In this document: positions 32,887 to 41,068 of the stretch, one piece after another
Position numbering within the stretch: position 1 is the first letter of the stretch
How the letters are laid out: each line of letters opens with the position of its first letter
Assembly: GCA_964527995.1 (NCBI GenBank)
Contig: CAZGRP010000036.1
Span: 1 to 41,068, forward strand
Direction of reading: 5' to 3'
Length of the DNA stretch: 41,068 nucleotides
Origin: CAZGRP01 sp964527995
GTDB taxonomy: Bacteria; Zhuqueibacterota; Zhuqueibacteria; Oceanimicrobiales; CAZGRP01
Position numbers and translations under genes: made by a program
The notes under the pieces: model-generated
Database searches by the model: none
The model's input: the letters and a program-made list of their open reading frames with translations, nothing else
Told to the model about the DNA's origin: nothing

Positions 32887-35286
32887 TAGATTTTCCTCGA
32901 ACAGCTTTAGAATCCGCTTGTACTCGTCCATCCAGCTCGTCGGTTCGCGAAAGCCGTGCCCCTCCACCGGGTAGATGGCGACCTGCCAGCTCTCCTTTCG
33001 CAGCTCGATCAGCCGCTGGGCCAGACGAACGACGTCCTGAAAGTGGACGTTGGTATCGGCCATGCCGTGGCAGATCAGCAGCGGTCCCTTCAGGCCTTCG
33101 GCAAAATAGATGGGTGAGCTTTGCTTGTAGGCGGTGGAATCCCCAACAGGAGTATTCAAGATATTGGACGTGTACGGATGGTTGTAGTGGGCCCAGTCGG
33201 TAACCGGTCGAAGTGCCGCTCCGGCGGCGAAGACATCGGCCTTGGTGAACATGGCCATCAGGGTGAGGAAGCCGCCATAGGAGCCGCCGTAGATGCCGAT
33301 GCGCTTCGGGTCGATGCCGTACTTCTGTACCAGAAACCGGGCGCCATCCACCTGGTCGGACAGATCCTTGCCTCCCATGTGGCGATAGATGGCGGTTCGC
33401 CAGTCGCGGCCATACCCGGCACTGCCGCGATAGTCGATGTCAAGCACGGTGTAGCCGCGGTCGGCGAGCAGGTTGTGGAACATATACTCGCGAAAATAGC
33501 TACTCCACCACTTGTGGGCGTTCTGCAGGTAGCCAGCGCCGTGGACAAAAATAACCGCCTTGCCCCCGGGCTGCGGACGCTCCGGCCGGTAGAGGCGAGC
33601 GTATACCACGGCACTATCGCTCGCCCGAAAGGTGACGATCTGCGGTGCCCGCCAGGGATAGGCCTTGAATTCCGCGGTCAGCGAAGAGGTAAGTTGCCGG
33701 GCAGGCGCCCCCGGCCGGTTGGCCATCACGTACAGTTCCGGAGGGCGATTGCTGAACGAGTAACGGATCAGCAGCCACTTCTCATCGGGCGACAGGACCA
33801 CGTCGTTGCGGCCCGACATGGAGGTGAGTTGCGTCCGCTTGCCGCCATTCAGAGGCATGGTGTAGAAGTGGCGCTCACCAGGATGGACCTCGTTGGAAGA
33901 GAAATACCAGCGCTTCTTGTCGCGGGATATCCGCGGCCGATAGATCTCGAAACGCCCGCGCGTCAACTGCTGTTTCTTCATGGTGGTGACATCCACCGTA
34001 TACATGTGGGCGTAACCATCGGCTTCCGAAACGAACCAGATGCGGCGGTTGTCGGGCATCCATCCAACGCTTGCCCCAAACCCACGCCAGCCGATGCCCG
34101 GCCCGCCGATCCAGGCGTCATCGTGCTGCCGGTCAAGCAATGTCAGCCGGCCGGTCTCGGGCTCCAGCAGCATCAGCCAGCGGTCTTTGTTATCCGACGA
34201 CCGGATGTCCACAAAGCAGCGACTGCCGTCCTCCGACCACACCGGCCCGGAGATGAGGACTTCGCGGGGCTTGCTCTTGCCCTTTCGCTCCTGCGTGCTT
34301 TCCTTCGGCGCCTTTTCGGGGAAGATTCCTGGGATGCTGTCGATTTGCACTCCATAGACCGTGTCCGCCGCAATATTGTAGATCTGAAAGCGGTAGGTCG
34401 GCTGCTCGTCACCGACTTTGGTCCTCGAACGTGTCTCCTCGGTGTAGCCGCTTTCGGTCACGAACCGCGGGACCATGGTGCGGCGCGCCTTCACCGATTC
34501 TTTGCGCAGCAGGAAAGTCACGTACCTCCGGTCGGGGGAGAGCTGAAGGTTGAGCACACGCTGTTTGCCGATATAGATCTTTTTCGGCCTCGGAGGGCTT
34601 TCGGCCTCTTGCAGCTTCTGGCGCAGCTCTTTGAGGCGTTTTCGCTTTCGGAGGACATCGAACAGCTCGAGCTGCTGTTTGCGCAGCCACTTCTGGGCTT
34701 CCGTCTTTGCCTCGCTCCCCTGCTTCGGCTTCTGACCTTTGCGCAGATCGGTCAACTGCACAACGGTTTCATTTGTCAGATCGAACAGAAAAAGGTTGTT
34801 GTTGCGCACGAAGGTGATGCCGCGCTCGTCCTGGGTGAACCTCGGATTGGATTCTTTATCGACCGTCTGGGTCAGTTGGCGAATTTGCATCTTACTGACA
34901 TCGAGGAGGTAGATATCCCCGTATTTCTCGTAGGTTTTCTTTCGGTGGTCCCGCGTATAGTCACCCCTCGGCGACGGCACTTTGCGGCGCGCCAGCGGTG
35001 ACAGTTTGCGCGGCGTGCCGCCGCTGCGCGACACAACGTAGAGAGAGTCCGACTCTGCTTCCTCCGGGTTCCAGAGGAAATAGATCTGTTTGCCGTCCTC
35101 GGACCAGTACGGATTTCGCGGCGCTGTACCGATCCACTTGGGATCGCGCATGATCTTCTCCACGGTCAGCTCGGGCCGGGATGGCGTCTGCTGAGCCGGC
35201 AGGAGTGGAGCGAGTAGCAGGGAAACAACAAGAAGGACTAGAAGGCGGGCGACTGGGACGAACGTTCGACGACCGAATTGTGGCAT
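32884..35286 (-). CDS. S9 family (prolyl oligopeptidase/DPP IV-like) exported peptidase
   Basis: 800 residues. A signal peptide (LLVLLVVSLLLAPLLPAQQ) precedes a beta-propeller (about 50-560, blades such as PYWSEDGKQIYFLWN and LSPDRRYVTFLLR) and a C-terminal alpha/beta hydrolase. The catalytic triad is Ser669 (GGSYGGF), Asp744 (GMADTNVHF) and His777 (EGHGF). A charged Lys/Arg/Glu-rich insert near 195-245 is unusual. Start chosen for GGAGGG three bases upstream and the signal peptide. Expected to cleave oligopeptides in the periplasm; the symporter downstream may import products. A TTGCAA-17-TATATT promoter lies just upstream. Confidence 0.95.
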   Translation of the reverse strand: MPQFGRRTFVPVARLLVLLVVSLLLAPLLPAQQTPSRPELTVEKIMRDPKWIGTAPRNPYWSEDGKQIYFLWNPEEAESDSLYVVSRSGGTPRKLSPLARRKVPSPRGDYTRDHRKKTYEKYGDIYLLDVSKMQIRQLTQTVDKESNPRFTQDERGITFVRNNNLFLFDLTNETVVQLTDLRKGQKPKQGSEAKTEAQKWLRKQQLELFDVLRKRKRLKELRQKLQEAESPPRPKKIYIGKQRVLNLQLSPDRRYVTFLLRKESVKARRTMVPRFVTESGYTEETRSRTKVGDEQPTYRFQIYNIAADTVYGVQIDSIPGIFPEKAPKESTQERKGKSKPREVLISGPVWSEDGSRCFVDIRSSDNKDRWLMLLEPETGRLTLLDRQHDDAWIGGPGIGWRGFGASVGWMPDNRRIWFVSEADGYAHMYTVDVTTMKKQQLTRGRFEIYRPRISRDKKRWYFSSNEVHPGERHFYTMPLNGGKRTQLTSMSGRNDVVLSPDEKWLLIRYSFSNRPPELYVMANRPGAPARQLTSSLTAEFKAYPWRAPQIVTFRASDSAVVYARLYRPERPQPGGKAVIFVHGAGYLQNAHKWWSSYFREYMFHNLLADRGYTVLDIDYRGSAGYGRDWRTAIYRHMGGKDLSDQVDGARFLVQKYGIDPKRIGIYGGSYGGFLTLMAMFTKADVFAAGAALRPVTDWAHYNHPYTSNILNTPVGDSTAYKQSSPIYFAEGLKGPLLICHGMADTNVHFQDVVRLAQRLIELRKESWQVAIYPVEGHGFREPTSWMDEYKRILKLFEENL

Positions 35287-35320
35287 GTTCCCTCCCTTGG
35301 CTGGTAAAAAAAATCGCCCT

Positions 35321-35349
35321 AATATAGCCCCGGCCGCCCCTGTTTGCAA
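35321..35349 (-). promoter_or_regulatory. Candidate sigma-70 promoter of the S9 peptidase gene
   Basis: Minus-strand TTGCAA (35349-35344), 17-base spacer, TATATT (35326-35321). The start would lie about 30 bases before the ATG. It is back to back with the MgtC promoter at 35397-35425. Confidence 0.65.
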
Positions 35350-35396
35350 GTGGAAAATCTGCGCCTGCCTTCGGCCATTGCTGTTCGCTCTGGCTG

Positions 35397-35425
35397 TTGA
35401 CAACCTGGCTGGAAGTTGGTATATT
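35397..35425 (+). promoter_or_regulatory. Strong sigma-70 promoter of the mgtC-like gene
   Basis: TTGACA (35397-35402), exactly 17 bases, TATATT (35420-35425): eleven of twelve consensus positions. Transcription would start near 35432, giving a leader of about 157 bases before the MgtC ATG. Confidence 0.8.
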
Positions 35426-35430
35426 GACAT

Positions 35431-35535
35431 CACCCCGTAAGGGGTGGATGTACCGTCACGGGACGATGTCCTCAGTCTCCCACGGAAGGATCCGGCGTTG
35501 CTGCCTCTTCCGGGTTCATTGGTGCCGATCCGTGG
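35431..35535 (+). promoter_or_regulatory. Structured 5' leader of the mgtC-like gene, candidate riboswitch
   Basis: Three helices can be drawn in the untranslated leader. H1 is CACCCC-GTAA-GGGGTG (35431-35446), extended by CAT/GATG pairs and capped by a GTAA tetraloop. H2 is GGGAC-GAT-GTCCT near 35460-35472. H3 is CCACGGA (35480-35486) with TCCGTGG (35529-35535), enclosing a second helix of GGATCCGG with CCGGGTTC. I could not match it to the M-box, the enterobacterial Mg sensor or yybP-ykoY from memory. Association with an MgtC-family gene makes a metal or ion-responsive element plausible. Confidence 0.5.
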
Positions 35536-35588
35536 TGGTGAATCGTAGATGAGCCTGGTTCCGGGCTATACTGGATTAGGAAGAAACG

Positions 35589-36299
35589 ATGGAGAGCCTG
35601 CCGCAACTTTTTCAGTTGTTGCCGATCTTCCTGCTTCGGGGTGCCTTTGCGGTGGTTTGCGGCGGCATGGTCGGCATGGAGCGCGAGCGCCGCGGCAAGC
35701 CCGCCGGCTTCCGCACGAACATACTCATCTGCCTGGGCGCGGCCCTCTACATGATGATGTCCACCCTGGTGGCAGAAAAGGTACTGGGCAAGGCGCCTGC
35801 GGACCCCGGCCGTATCGCCGCCCAGGTGGTCAGCGGCATCGGTTTCCTGGGTGCCGGCACCATCCTGCGGGAGCGCGGCAGCGTCACCGGCCTGACGTCG
35901 GCAGCCACCATCTGGGTCGTCGCCGCCATCGGACTCTTCATCGGCGCAGGATACACGATCACGGCTTTCGTCTTCAGCGGCCTGGTCGTCCTCACGCTGA
36001 CAGGGCTGAGAGGGCTGGAACCCAAACTGCTCGGCCACTGTGACTTCCGCAGCCTGGAAATCCACTACCGGCGAGCCGGTCCGGTAGCCGCCTTGCTTGA
36101 CGAAATCTTCCTGGAACACGAAGTCGATCCGCGCCAATACAGAATCGAGCAAACCGACGAAGAAGTTCGCCTGCGCGTCGGCTATTGCGAGCGCCATCCG
36201 GCCCACTCGCGGTTCTTGTCGGAGCTATGGGCCGTCGGGGAGGTTGTGCGGGTGATCCATCCCAAACCGGAAGAGAGCTCATGGCCACCATCGAACTGA
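35589..36299 (+). CDS. MgtC/SapB family membrane protein
   Basis: 236 residues. The N-terminal four or five membrane segments carry the MgtC signature (GGMVGMERERRGKPAGFRTN, VVSGIGFLGAGTILRE, VTGLTSAATIWVVAAIGLFI). A cytosolic C-terminal domain of about 85 residues follows, as in longer MgtC homologues (EIHYRRAGPVAALLDEIFLE). AGGAAG five bases upstream fixes the start. MgtC proteins act in low-magnesium adaptation and, in some pathogens, modulate ATP synthase; the activity here is unknown. The 157-base structured leader suggests transcript-level control. It overlaps the methyltransferase gene by 19 bases. Confidence 0.93.
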   Translation: MESLPQLFQLLPIFLLRGAFAVVCGGMVGMERERRGKPAGFRTNILICLGAALYMMMSTLVAEKVLGKAPADPGRIAAQVVSGIGFLGAGTILRERGSVTGLTSAATIWVVAAIGLFIGAGYTITAFVFSGLVVLTLTGLRGLEPKLLGHCDFRSLEIHYRRAGPVAALLDEIFLEHEVDPRQYRIEQTDEEVRLRVGYCERHPAHSRFLSELWAVGEVVRVIHPKPEESSWPPSN

Positions 36300-37453
36300 A
36301 GCCGGGGCGCGAAAAACGCCTCCTCGCCGGGCACCCCTGGGTATACGCGGGCGAGGTGCGCCGCATCCGAGGCGATGCCCGCGACGGCGAGCCGGTGATC
36401 ATTCGCGACCACAAGACCCGCTTCATCGGCAAAGGCTTCCTGAACCGCCGCTCGCAGATCGTCGCCCGCATCTTCTCACATGACAATGTCGACCTTGGCA
36501 AGGATTTTTTCCGGCAGCGGCTCATCGAAGCCCTGGCGTTGCGCCAGAGTCTGGAGATCGATTCGGACGCCAGGCGCCTGGTCTACTCCGAAGGCGATTT
36601 CCTCCCCGGGCTCATCGTCGATCAGTACGCTGATGTGCTCGTCCTCCAGGCGTTGACCCTGGCGATGGACCTGCGAAAATCGATGCTCGTGGATCTTCTG
36701 GTTGATCTTCTGCACCCGAAGGGGGTCTACGAGCGGAACGATGTCAGGGTGCGGGAGTATGAAGGACTGCCGAAACAGAAGGGAGTATTGTGGGGGGAGG
36801 CGCCCTCGCCGGTGGAGATCGAAGAGCAGGGCGTCCGTTTTCGGGTCGACATCGAGAATGGCCAGAAGACGGGCTTCTTTCTCGACCAGCGGGAAAACCG
36901 TGCTCTGCTGAGGCGTTGGGTGTCAGGCAAGAGGGTGCTGGACGCGTTCAGCTACAGCGGGGCCTTTGGGGTGAGCGCTGCCGTTCATGGCGCCGCGGAG
37001 GTGATTTGTCTCGACCAGTCGGCCGACAGTCTACAGCTCGGCCAGGAGAATGCGGCGCTCAACGGCTGCGCGGAGCGCGTCAGTTTCGTGGAAGCCAACG
37101 CGTTCGATCAGCTCCGTCGCTATGAAGACGCCGGCGAGCAGTTCGATCTGGTCGTGCTCGATCCGCCGGCGTTCACGAAGAGCAAAGAGTCGGTGCCGGG
37201 AGCGATCCGCGGCTACAAGGAAATCAACCTGAGGGCGATGAAGCTTCTTCGTTCCGGAGGGTTTCTGCTGACCTGCTCGTGCAGCCATCATCTGTCGTGG
37301 GCGCAGTTTCGCGCCACCCTCGCCGATGCAGCGGGCGACGTGCAGCGCACGGTCCGCGTCGCTGCCGCCGGCCGCCAGGCAGGCGACCATCCGATCCTGC
37401 TCACCGTACCGGAAACCGAATACCTGAAGTGTTTCCTGCTGGAGGTGCTTTGA
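36281..37453 (+). CDS. Class I SAM-dependent rRNA methyltransferase, RlmI-like (PUA domain)
   Basis: 390 residues from the ATG inside the end of the MgtC gene (AAGAGAG upstream). The N-terminal PUA domain spans about 1-75 (LKPGREKRLLAGHPWVYAGE). An EEHEE-like middle domain (YSEGDFLPGLIVDQYADVLV) follows. The Rossmann methyltransferase has NGQKTGFFLDQREN, the SAM loop LDAFSYSGAFGVSA, motif IV VVLDPPAF, and SCSHH. This is the RlmI/YccW architecture, which methylates C5 of a 23S rRNA cytosine in E. coli; the exact target here is not certain. Coupled expression with MgtC is suggested by the 19-base overlap. Confidence 0.93.
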   Translation: MATIELKPGREKRLLAGHPWVYAGEVRRIRGDARDGEPVIIRDHKTRFIGKGFLNRRSQIVARIFSHDNVDLGKDFFRQRLIEALALRQSLEIDSDARRLVYSEGDFLPGLIVDQYADVLVLQALTLAMDLRKSMLVDLLVDLLHPKGVYERNDVRVREYEGLPKQKGVLWGEAPSPVEIEEQGVRFRVDIENGQKTGFFLDQRENRALLRRWVSGKRVLDAFSYSGAFGVSAAVHGAAEVICLDQSADSLQLGQENAALNGCAERVSFVEANAFDQLRRYEDAGEQFDLVVLDPPAFTKSKESVPGAIRGYKEINLRAMKLLRSGGFLLTCSCSHHLSWAQFRATLADAAGDVQRTVRVAAAGRQAGDHPILLTVPETEYLKCFLLEVL

Positions 37454-37497
37454 CCAGCCGCCGTGGAGTCGCCTGAGCGGGCAGAAGGGCCGGAGCC

Positions 37498-37597
37498 NNN
37501 NNNNNNNNNNNNNNNNNNNNNNNNNNNNNNNNNNNNNNNNNNNNNNNNNNNNNNNNNNNNNNNNNNNNNNNNNNNNNNNNNNNNNNNNNNNNNNNNN
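37498..37597. other. Scaffold gap (100 N), no flanking duplication
   Basis: 100 N between the methyltransferase gene and heptamer array 4. Unlike the other two gaps, the flanks do not repeat each other, so real sequence is probably missing. The right flank is a repeat array, which is a likely cause of the break. Confidence 0.85.
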
Positions 37598-37606
37598 TGG
37601 GGCCAC

Positions 37607-37685
37607 CGCAATCCGAAGTCCGAAATCCAAAATCCGAAATCGGCCCCCATCTTCCATCAACCATCACCCATCACCCATCAACCAC
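37607..37685 (-). repeat. Degenerate heptamer repeat array 4
   Basis: Eleven 7-bp units in two register blocks. Plus-strand 37607-37641 holds five units of the cgaaatc type. After a 2-nt linker, 37644-37685 holds six units of the caaccat / cacccat / cccccat type. On the minus strand it starts inside the last codons and stop of the kinase-cyclase gene. The unit order and the shared cccccat and nttccat units make it clearly homologous to array 1. Confidence 0.85.
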
Positions 37686-40530
37686 CCTCCCCCTCCTCCC
37701 ACACCACCTCATAAATTTTGTGCCTGCCGTAAATGTTCTTCATCTCAAAAAAGCCGATATCGCGGGTTTTCCAGTCGGGAGTCCGGTGGATGTCCTCATA
37801 GACCTGCTGCGTCACAAAGATGCGGTCGCGGTCGGGAACTTCGTCCCGCTTCAGGCCGCCGGTTTCCTCGATAAACTGATCTCTGGACAGGCCCTGCACG
37901 CGGAAGGCAATGTTCACGTCGGCTGAATGCCGGTCGCCGAGTTCCGTCACTCGGGTTTCGCCGAAATGGATGCCGACACGAGTATGGATTCTCTCTTTCT
38001 CGCTGACCGAGCCGTTGTGCCCGGCCATGCAACGCTGAAACTCGATGGCGGCTCTCACCGCATCACCCCCGCTCGCGAACGTCACCATGAGGCCATCGCC
38101 TGTATCCTTCACAAAGGTCGGCCGATGTCGTTCGAGACAGTCGTCCGCGATGGCGCGGAACTGATCGAACAGGCGTTCGGCGAAGCGGTTGCCGTACTTC
38201 TCGGCGATCCGGCTCGAATCGCAGATATCGACCACCATGATGGCTTCGGTCAGATAGCCGAGTTCGGCTTTCACCAGATCGTCATGCAGCTCCCGTGCAC
38301 TCGAGTAGCGCTGGTCCGGGTCTTTCGCAAGGGCCTTGCCAACGATTTCGTTCATGGCCGGCGTGATGCTCGGGTTCAGCCGTGTCGGTGGCGTCGGTTG
38401 ATGGTTGAGGATCTCGTACATCAAAGTGGGGATGGTCTCGCCCTGGAAAGGGCGCTGCCCGGTCAGCAGCTCATACGCCACGATGCCCGTCGAGAAGATA
38501 TCGCTGCGGCCGTCGACCTGCCTGCCACTGATTTGCTCCGGCGACATGTAGCTGGCAGTGCCGATCAAGCTGCCCGTCGTGGTCATAGTGGACGCCGACA
38601 GCTTGGCGATCCCGAAGTCCATCACCTTGGCCTGATCCCCGGGCAGCACCATGATATTCGATGGTTTGATATCACGATGGATCACACCCTGGCTGTGGGC
38701 GAATTCCAGGGCACTGCACACCTGCTTGATGATGCCGGCCACACGACCGACCGCGAGGACGCGCTCCCGAGCCAGGAGCTGCGCCATGGTTTCGCCCTGC
38801 AGGTATTCCATGACGATGAACCAGACGTTGTCCTCCTCGGCGACGTCGTAGACGGTGACGATGTTCGGATGGTTGAGCCGGCCGGCGGCCCGCGCCTCGC
38901 GGAAAAATCGCTCCTTCGCTTCTGTCAGCTCGGCCACCAGATCCGAAAGCACATCGAAGCGAATGGTTTTCAGCACCACCGTGCGATCGAGCTTCGGGTC
39001 CCACGCCTTATAGACGATGCCCATGGCGCCGCGGCCGACCTCTCCACGGAGTTCATAGCGCCCCAACTGGTGCGCGTCGGCCAGGTCGCGTGCCGGGTGA
39101 GGCGACGTCGGCGATGGCCGCGTCTGGCGGCGGAGCAGCTCGCTGGCCACCTCCGACTCCGAAACGTAAGGTGCCGTACCCGGTGCCACTGCGGCGCGTC
39201 TGCGGCGCACCATCAGCAGAGCGGCGGCACCAGCGAGGAGGACCGTGGCGCCAAGAACTCCTACCCACAGCACCCACGGCAACCCGGCCGAGGCCGCTGT
39301 TTTCGCCGCACTGTCCGCGACGACGACCACTTCCATCGACTCAGGCAGAGCGGGCGCCCCGGCGGGCTTGGGAGGGTCCTTGCGCTCTGTGGGCCTCCCG
39401 GCTGAAGAGGAGATTCGACTTTCGGCGTCGCGGCGGAGAAGATCGGCAGGCGCGAACCGGGCGACGAGCTGCAGGGCTGCCAGCGCCCGGGCCTGCGCCT
39501 CTACGGCCCGGCCATCTGCGAGCGCCTGCCGGCCGGCGACCACAAGCCGACCGGCCTGGGCACGGGCGTGCCGCGGAGCCAGGGCGAGCGTTCGTCGAAA
39601 GGCGTCTTCCGCCGCCCGCCATCTGCCGCCCTTCAGGTGAGAAAGCCCTCGTTCGTACGCCTCGTCGATCGCTGCCGCCAGCCTGTTCCGGGCCGTCCGC
39701 AGGCGCGCGGCCGCGTCGCGGTAGTCCCGATCCTTTTCAACAACGCCACGCAGCGCCGCGATGGCCAAGAGGAAATCACCACGGTCGAGCGCGTCGACTC
39801 CATTCTGATAAGCCTGCTCCAGCTCCGGCCGATCGGGCTCACTGCGAACCGTAGGCTCCCTGGAGGCAACTCTTGGGGCCTCGCTGGCTGCTTCGAGTCG
39901 GAGCTGGCGTGCCACCTCTGCCAGCCTCTTCTCGACGTCGGCATAGCTGCTGTCGAGCTGTCGCAGAATCTGCATCGCCTCCTGCCACTGCTCGCGCGCC
40001 TGCGCTTGTACCGCCCGCTCGTACATCTCACCGGTGCGCGCCTTTTGCAGTCCGGCGGCCGCATGCCGATCCCCGGGATTGAGGCGGAGATACTCCTCGA
40101 AGAGCTTTGCGGCAACGACAAAGCGTCTCTGTCCCAAGGCGCTGTCGGCGCGCAGAAAAAGTCTTGCGGCCACCAGCGGCGGCCGTACCGGCTCGAACCC
40201 CGGCATGAGTTTCTGCACGTGCACGAAAAGATCGACCGCCTCACGGAATCGACCCTGGCTGGCGCGGATGGCCCCCAGGTTGTAGTAGGGCTTGTAGAAG
40301 TCGTGCTTCAGTTCGATGGCCCGGAGATAGGCTGCCGCCGCCTCTTCCATCCTGTCGGCGTGGTGGTAGCGGACGCCGAGATTGTAGTACAACTCGGCCG
40401 ACTTCGGGTCTTTCTGGATCTGGCGCTTCAGCACCTCGATGGGGTCCTGCCGCGGAGCAGCCGGTGCCCATCCGGAACCGAATGCCATCAGGCAGAGCAC
40501 GACCCACTTGGCATTGTGTGGCGCAAACAT
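37678..40530 (-). CDS. Transmembrane TPR receptor Ser/Thr kinase fused to a class III cyclase domain
   Basis: 950 residues. A signal peptide (1-25) and periplasmic TPRs (about 45-370, AELYYNLGVRYHHADRMEEA) precede one membrane segment (417-440). The cytosolic kinase spans about 490-755: Gly loop GEVGRGAMGIVYKA, Lys521, HRDIKPSN with Asp620, DFG with Asp638, SPEQ. The C-terminus (about 762-945) is a class III nucleotidyl-cyclase homology domain: metal Asp768 (VVDICDSS) and Asp812 (KDTGDGLMVTF), plus the N-x3-R pair in DVNIAFR. The base-specifying Asp is shifted (SADVN instead of D-x-V-N), so substrate and activity are open. It lies 31 bases after a TonB receptor, probably in one operon. Its last codons run into heptamer array 4. 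Confidence 0.94.
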   Translation of the reverse strand: MFAPHNAKWVVLCLMAFGSGWAPAAPRQDPIEVLKRQIQKDPKSAELYYNLGVRYHHADRMEEAAAAYLRAIELKHDFYKPYYNLGAIRASQGRFREAVDLFVHVQKLMPGFEPVRPPLVAARLFLRADSALGQRRFVVAAKLFEEYLRLNPGDRHAAAGLQKARTGEMYERAVQAQAREQWQEAMQILRQLDSSYADVEKRLAEVARQLRLEAASEAPRVASREPTVRSEPDRPELEQAYQNGVDALDRGDFLLAIAALRGVVEKDRDYRDAAARLRTARNRLAAAIDEAYERGLSHLKGGRWRAAEDAFRRTLALAPRHARAQAGRLVVAGRQALADGRAVEAQARALAALQLVARFAPADLLRRDAESRISSSAGRPTERKDPPKPAGAPALPESMEVVVVADSAAKTAASAGLPWVLWVGVLGATVLLAGAAALLMVRRRRAAVAPGTAPYVSESEVASELLRRQTRPSPTSPHPARDLADAHQLGRYELRGEVGRGAMGIVYKAWDPKLDRTVVLKTIRFDVLSDLVAELTEAKERFFREARAAGRLNHPNIVTVYDVAEEDNVWFIVMEYLQGETMAQLLARERVLAVGRVAGIIKQVCSALEFAHSQGVIHRDIKPSNIMVLPGDQAKVMDFGIAKLSASTMTTTGSLIGTASYMSPEQISGRQVDGRSDIFSTGIVAYELLTGQRPFQGETIPTLMYEILNHQPTPPTRLNPSITPAMNEIVGKALAKDPDQRYSSARELHDDLVKAELGYLTEAIMVVDICDSSRIAEKYGNRFAERLFDQFRAIADDCLERHRPTFVKDTGDGLMVTFASGGDAVRAAIEFQRCMAGHNGSVSEKERIHTRVGIHFGETRVTELGDRHSADVNIAFRVQGLSRDQFIEETGGLKRDEVPDRDRIFVTQQVYEDIHRTPDWKTRDIGFFEMKNIYGRHKIYEVVWEEGEGG

Positions 40531-40561
40531 GGTTGATGCCGTCCTTTGAAAGGTCGAGCAG

Positions 40562-41068
40562 CTATAAACTGAACCTCACCTGGCCGTAGAGAGTGCGTCC
40601 GGCGTAGTTGGCCGTCGGGTGGCTGTGGACTTCATCCCGGGCATGGTGGATATCGTGCCGGATCGGTGTCTGCGGCGTATCGTTGTCGAAAAGGTTCGTC
40701 AGAATCGCCGAAACTTCCACCCGGCCGAATTGCCATGGAATGGTGGCGGTGACGTTGGCATTGACCAGAGCGTACGGCCCGAACGTTCCGACCTTGCGTT
40801 TCGTTTCCCGTGAAGATGGGTGAAAAGAGCTCCAATAGCTGCCGGTGGTGCTGATGCGCAGATGGGGGCTTGGCGACAACGAGATTCCAAACGCAGCCTT
40901 GTGCTTTGGAGCGAAGGCAGGGACCAATCGGCCCGCAGGTAACCGCGTTTTCTGATAAGAATAGTTGACAAAACCCGAGGCGTTGGAGTTCAGGTCCACT
41001 TGCAGCTCCAGTTCCCCACCACTGATCTTCACATCCCCTGCCGTATTGTGAAATTGAAAGAGTCCCGG
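40562..41068 (-). CDS. TonB-dependent receptor, C-terminal part (runs off the window)
   Basis: The last 168 codons of a beta-barrel receptor; the frame stays open to the window edge, so the start lies outside. Barrel strands alternate (NASGFVNYSYQKTRLP, LRISTTGSYWSSF, EVSAILTNLFDNDT), with the receptor-typical LTNLFD motif, ending YGQVRFSL. A His-rich loop (HDIHHARDEVHSH) before the last strands is unusual and could bind metal. The stop lies 31 bases before the kinase-cyclase gene, hinting that the kinase may respond to the receptor. Confidence 0.85.
   Translation of the reverse strand, partial: PGLFQFHNTAGDVKISGGELELQVDLNSNASGFVNYSYQKTRLPAGRLVPAFAPKHKAAFGISLSPSPHLRISTTGSYWSSFHPSSRETKRKVGTFGPYALVNANVTATIPWQFGRVEVSAILTNLFDNDTPQTPIRHDIHHARDEVHSHPTANYAGRTLYGQVRFSL

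Noticed and set aside
33121..35001. Plus-strand open frame of 626 codons
   Set aside because: Antisense to the S9 peptidase, which has a full catalytic triad and signal peptide. The plus-strand product resembles no family.
35431..35535. M-box (Mg) riboswitch assignment for the MgtC leader
   Set aside because: Gene context fits, but I could not align the conserved M-box blocks to this leader. Left as an unclassified structured leader.
37927..39405. Plus-strand open frame of 492 codons
   Set aside because: Antisense to the kinase-cyclase gene, whose kinase and cyclase motifs are complete.

Overview
The window (about 41 kb, roughly 60% GC by eye, three 100-N scaffold gaps) looks like a metagenome-assembled piece of an uncultured Gram-negative bacterium. 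Evidence for a double membrane: TonB-dependent receptors at both ends, an Omp85-type barrel, lipoproteins with lipoboxes and a DegP-type protease. The gene mix (TonB receptor with a carboxypeptidase-regulatory-like N-terminus, S9 peptidase with propeller, NTT-type transporter with HEAT repeats, TPR/CHAT protein) fits an FCB-like or KSB1/Calditrichota-like lineage, but no marker gene here settles the phylum. No tRNA, rRNA, CRISPR array, insertion sequence or prophage was seen.

Layout. 18-2495: TonB receptor (-). 3014-7509 (-): a thiamine operon with its own promoter, a TPP riboswitch, an intrinsic terminator, an AIR-synthase-like gene, thiL, thiD and an MDR alcohol dehydrogenase. 7526-11497 (-): DegP-like protease, RtcA, and a CDP-alcohol phosphatidyltransferase overlapping a HAD-IB phosphatase. 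11883-20991 (+): a tightly packed seven-gene operon encoding an Omp85 barrel, a lipoprotein with kinase-like motifs, a lipoprotein phosphoesterase cut short at a scaffold gap, an NTT-type transporter with HEAT repeats, a cNMP-binding-domain protein, a PAS histidine kinase and a stand-alone receiver. 21314-27211 (+): an ECF-like sigma factor, a membrane anti-sigma-like protein with two zinc motifs and TPRs, a TPR-CHAT protease-like protein, a tiny acidic protein and a second dual-zinc-motif protein. 27273-28600 (-): two tandem paralogues of unknown function. 29029-30529: a LysR regulator divergent from a DUF971 protein. 30914-35286 (-): a sodium:solute symporter and an S9 peptidase. 35397-37453 (+): an MgtC-family gene behind a strong promoter and a structured leader, overlapping an RlmI-like methyltransferase. 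37678-41068 (-): a transmembrane Ser/Thr kinase fused to a class III cyclase domain, preceded by the C-terminus of another TonB receptor.

The two most interesting parts are neighbours. The first is an envelope operon that pairs a predicted extracytoplasmic kinase with a phosphoesterase and a nucleotide-transporter homologue. The second is a sigma / anti-sigma / TPR-CHAT cassette whose logic resembles the type III-E CRISPR Csx29-Csx30-sigma pathway, but membrane-bound and without CRISPR.

At the nucleotide level, four intergenic arrays on the minus-strand gene side are built of degenerate 7-bp units, and three of them start at or across a stop codon. Several promoters share the form TTGNNN-17-TATATT. 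Two of the three N gaps are flanked by exact 55-nt duplications, the signature of an unmerged k-mer overlap rather than of missing sequence.
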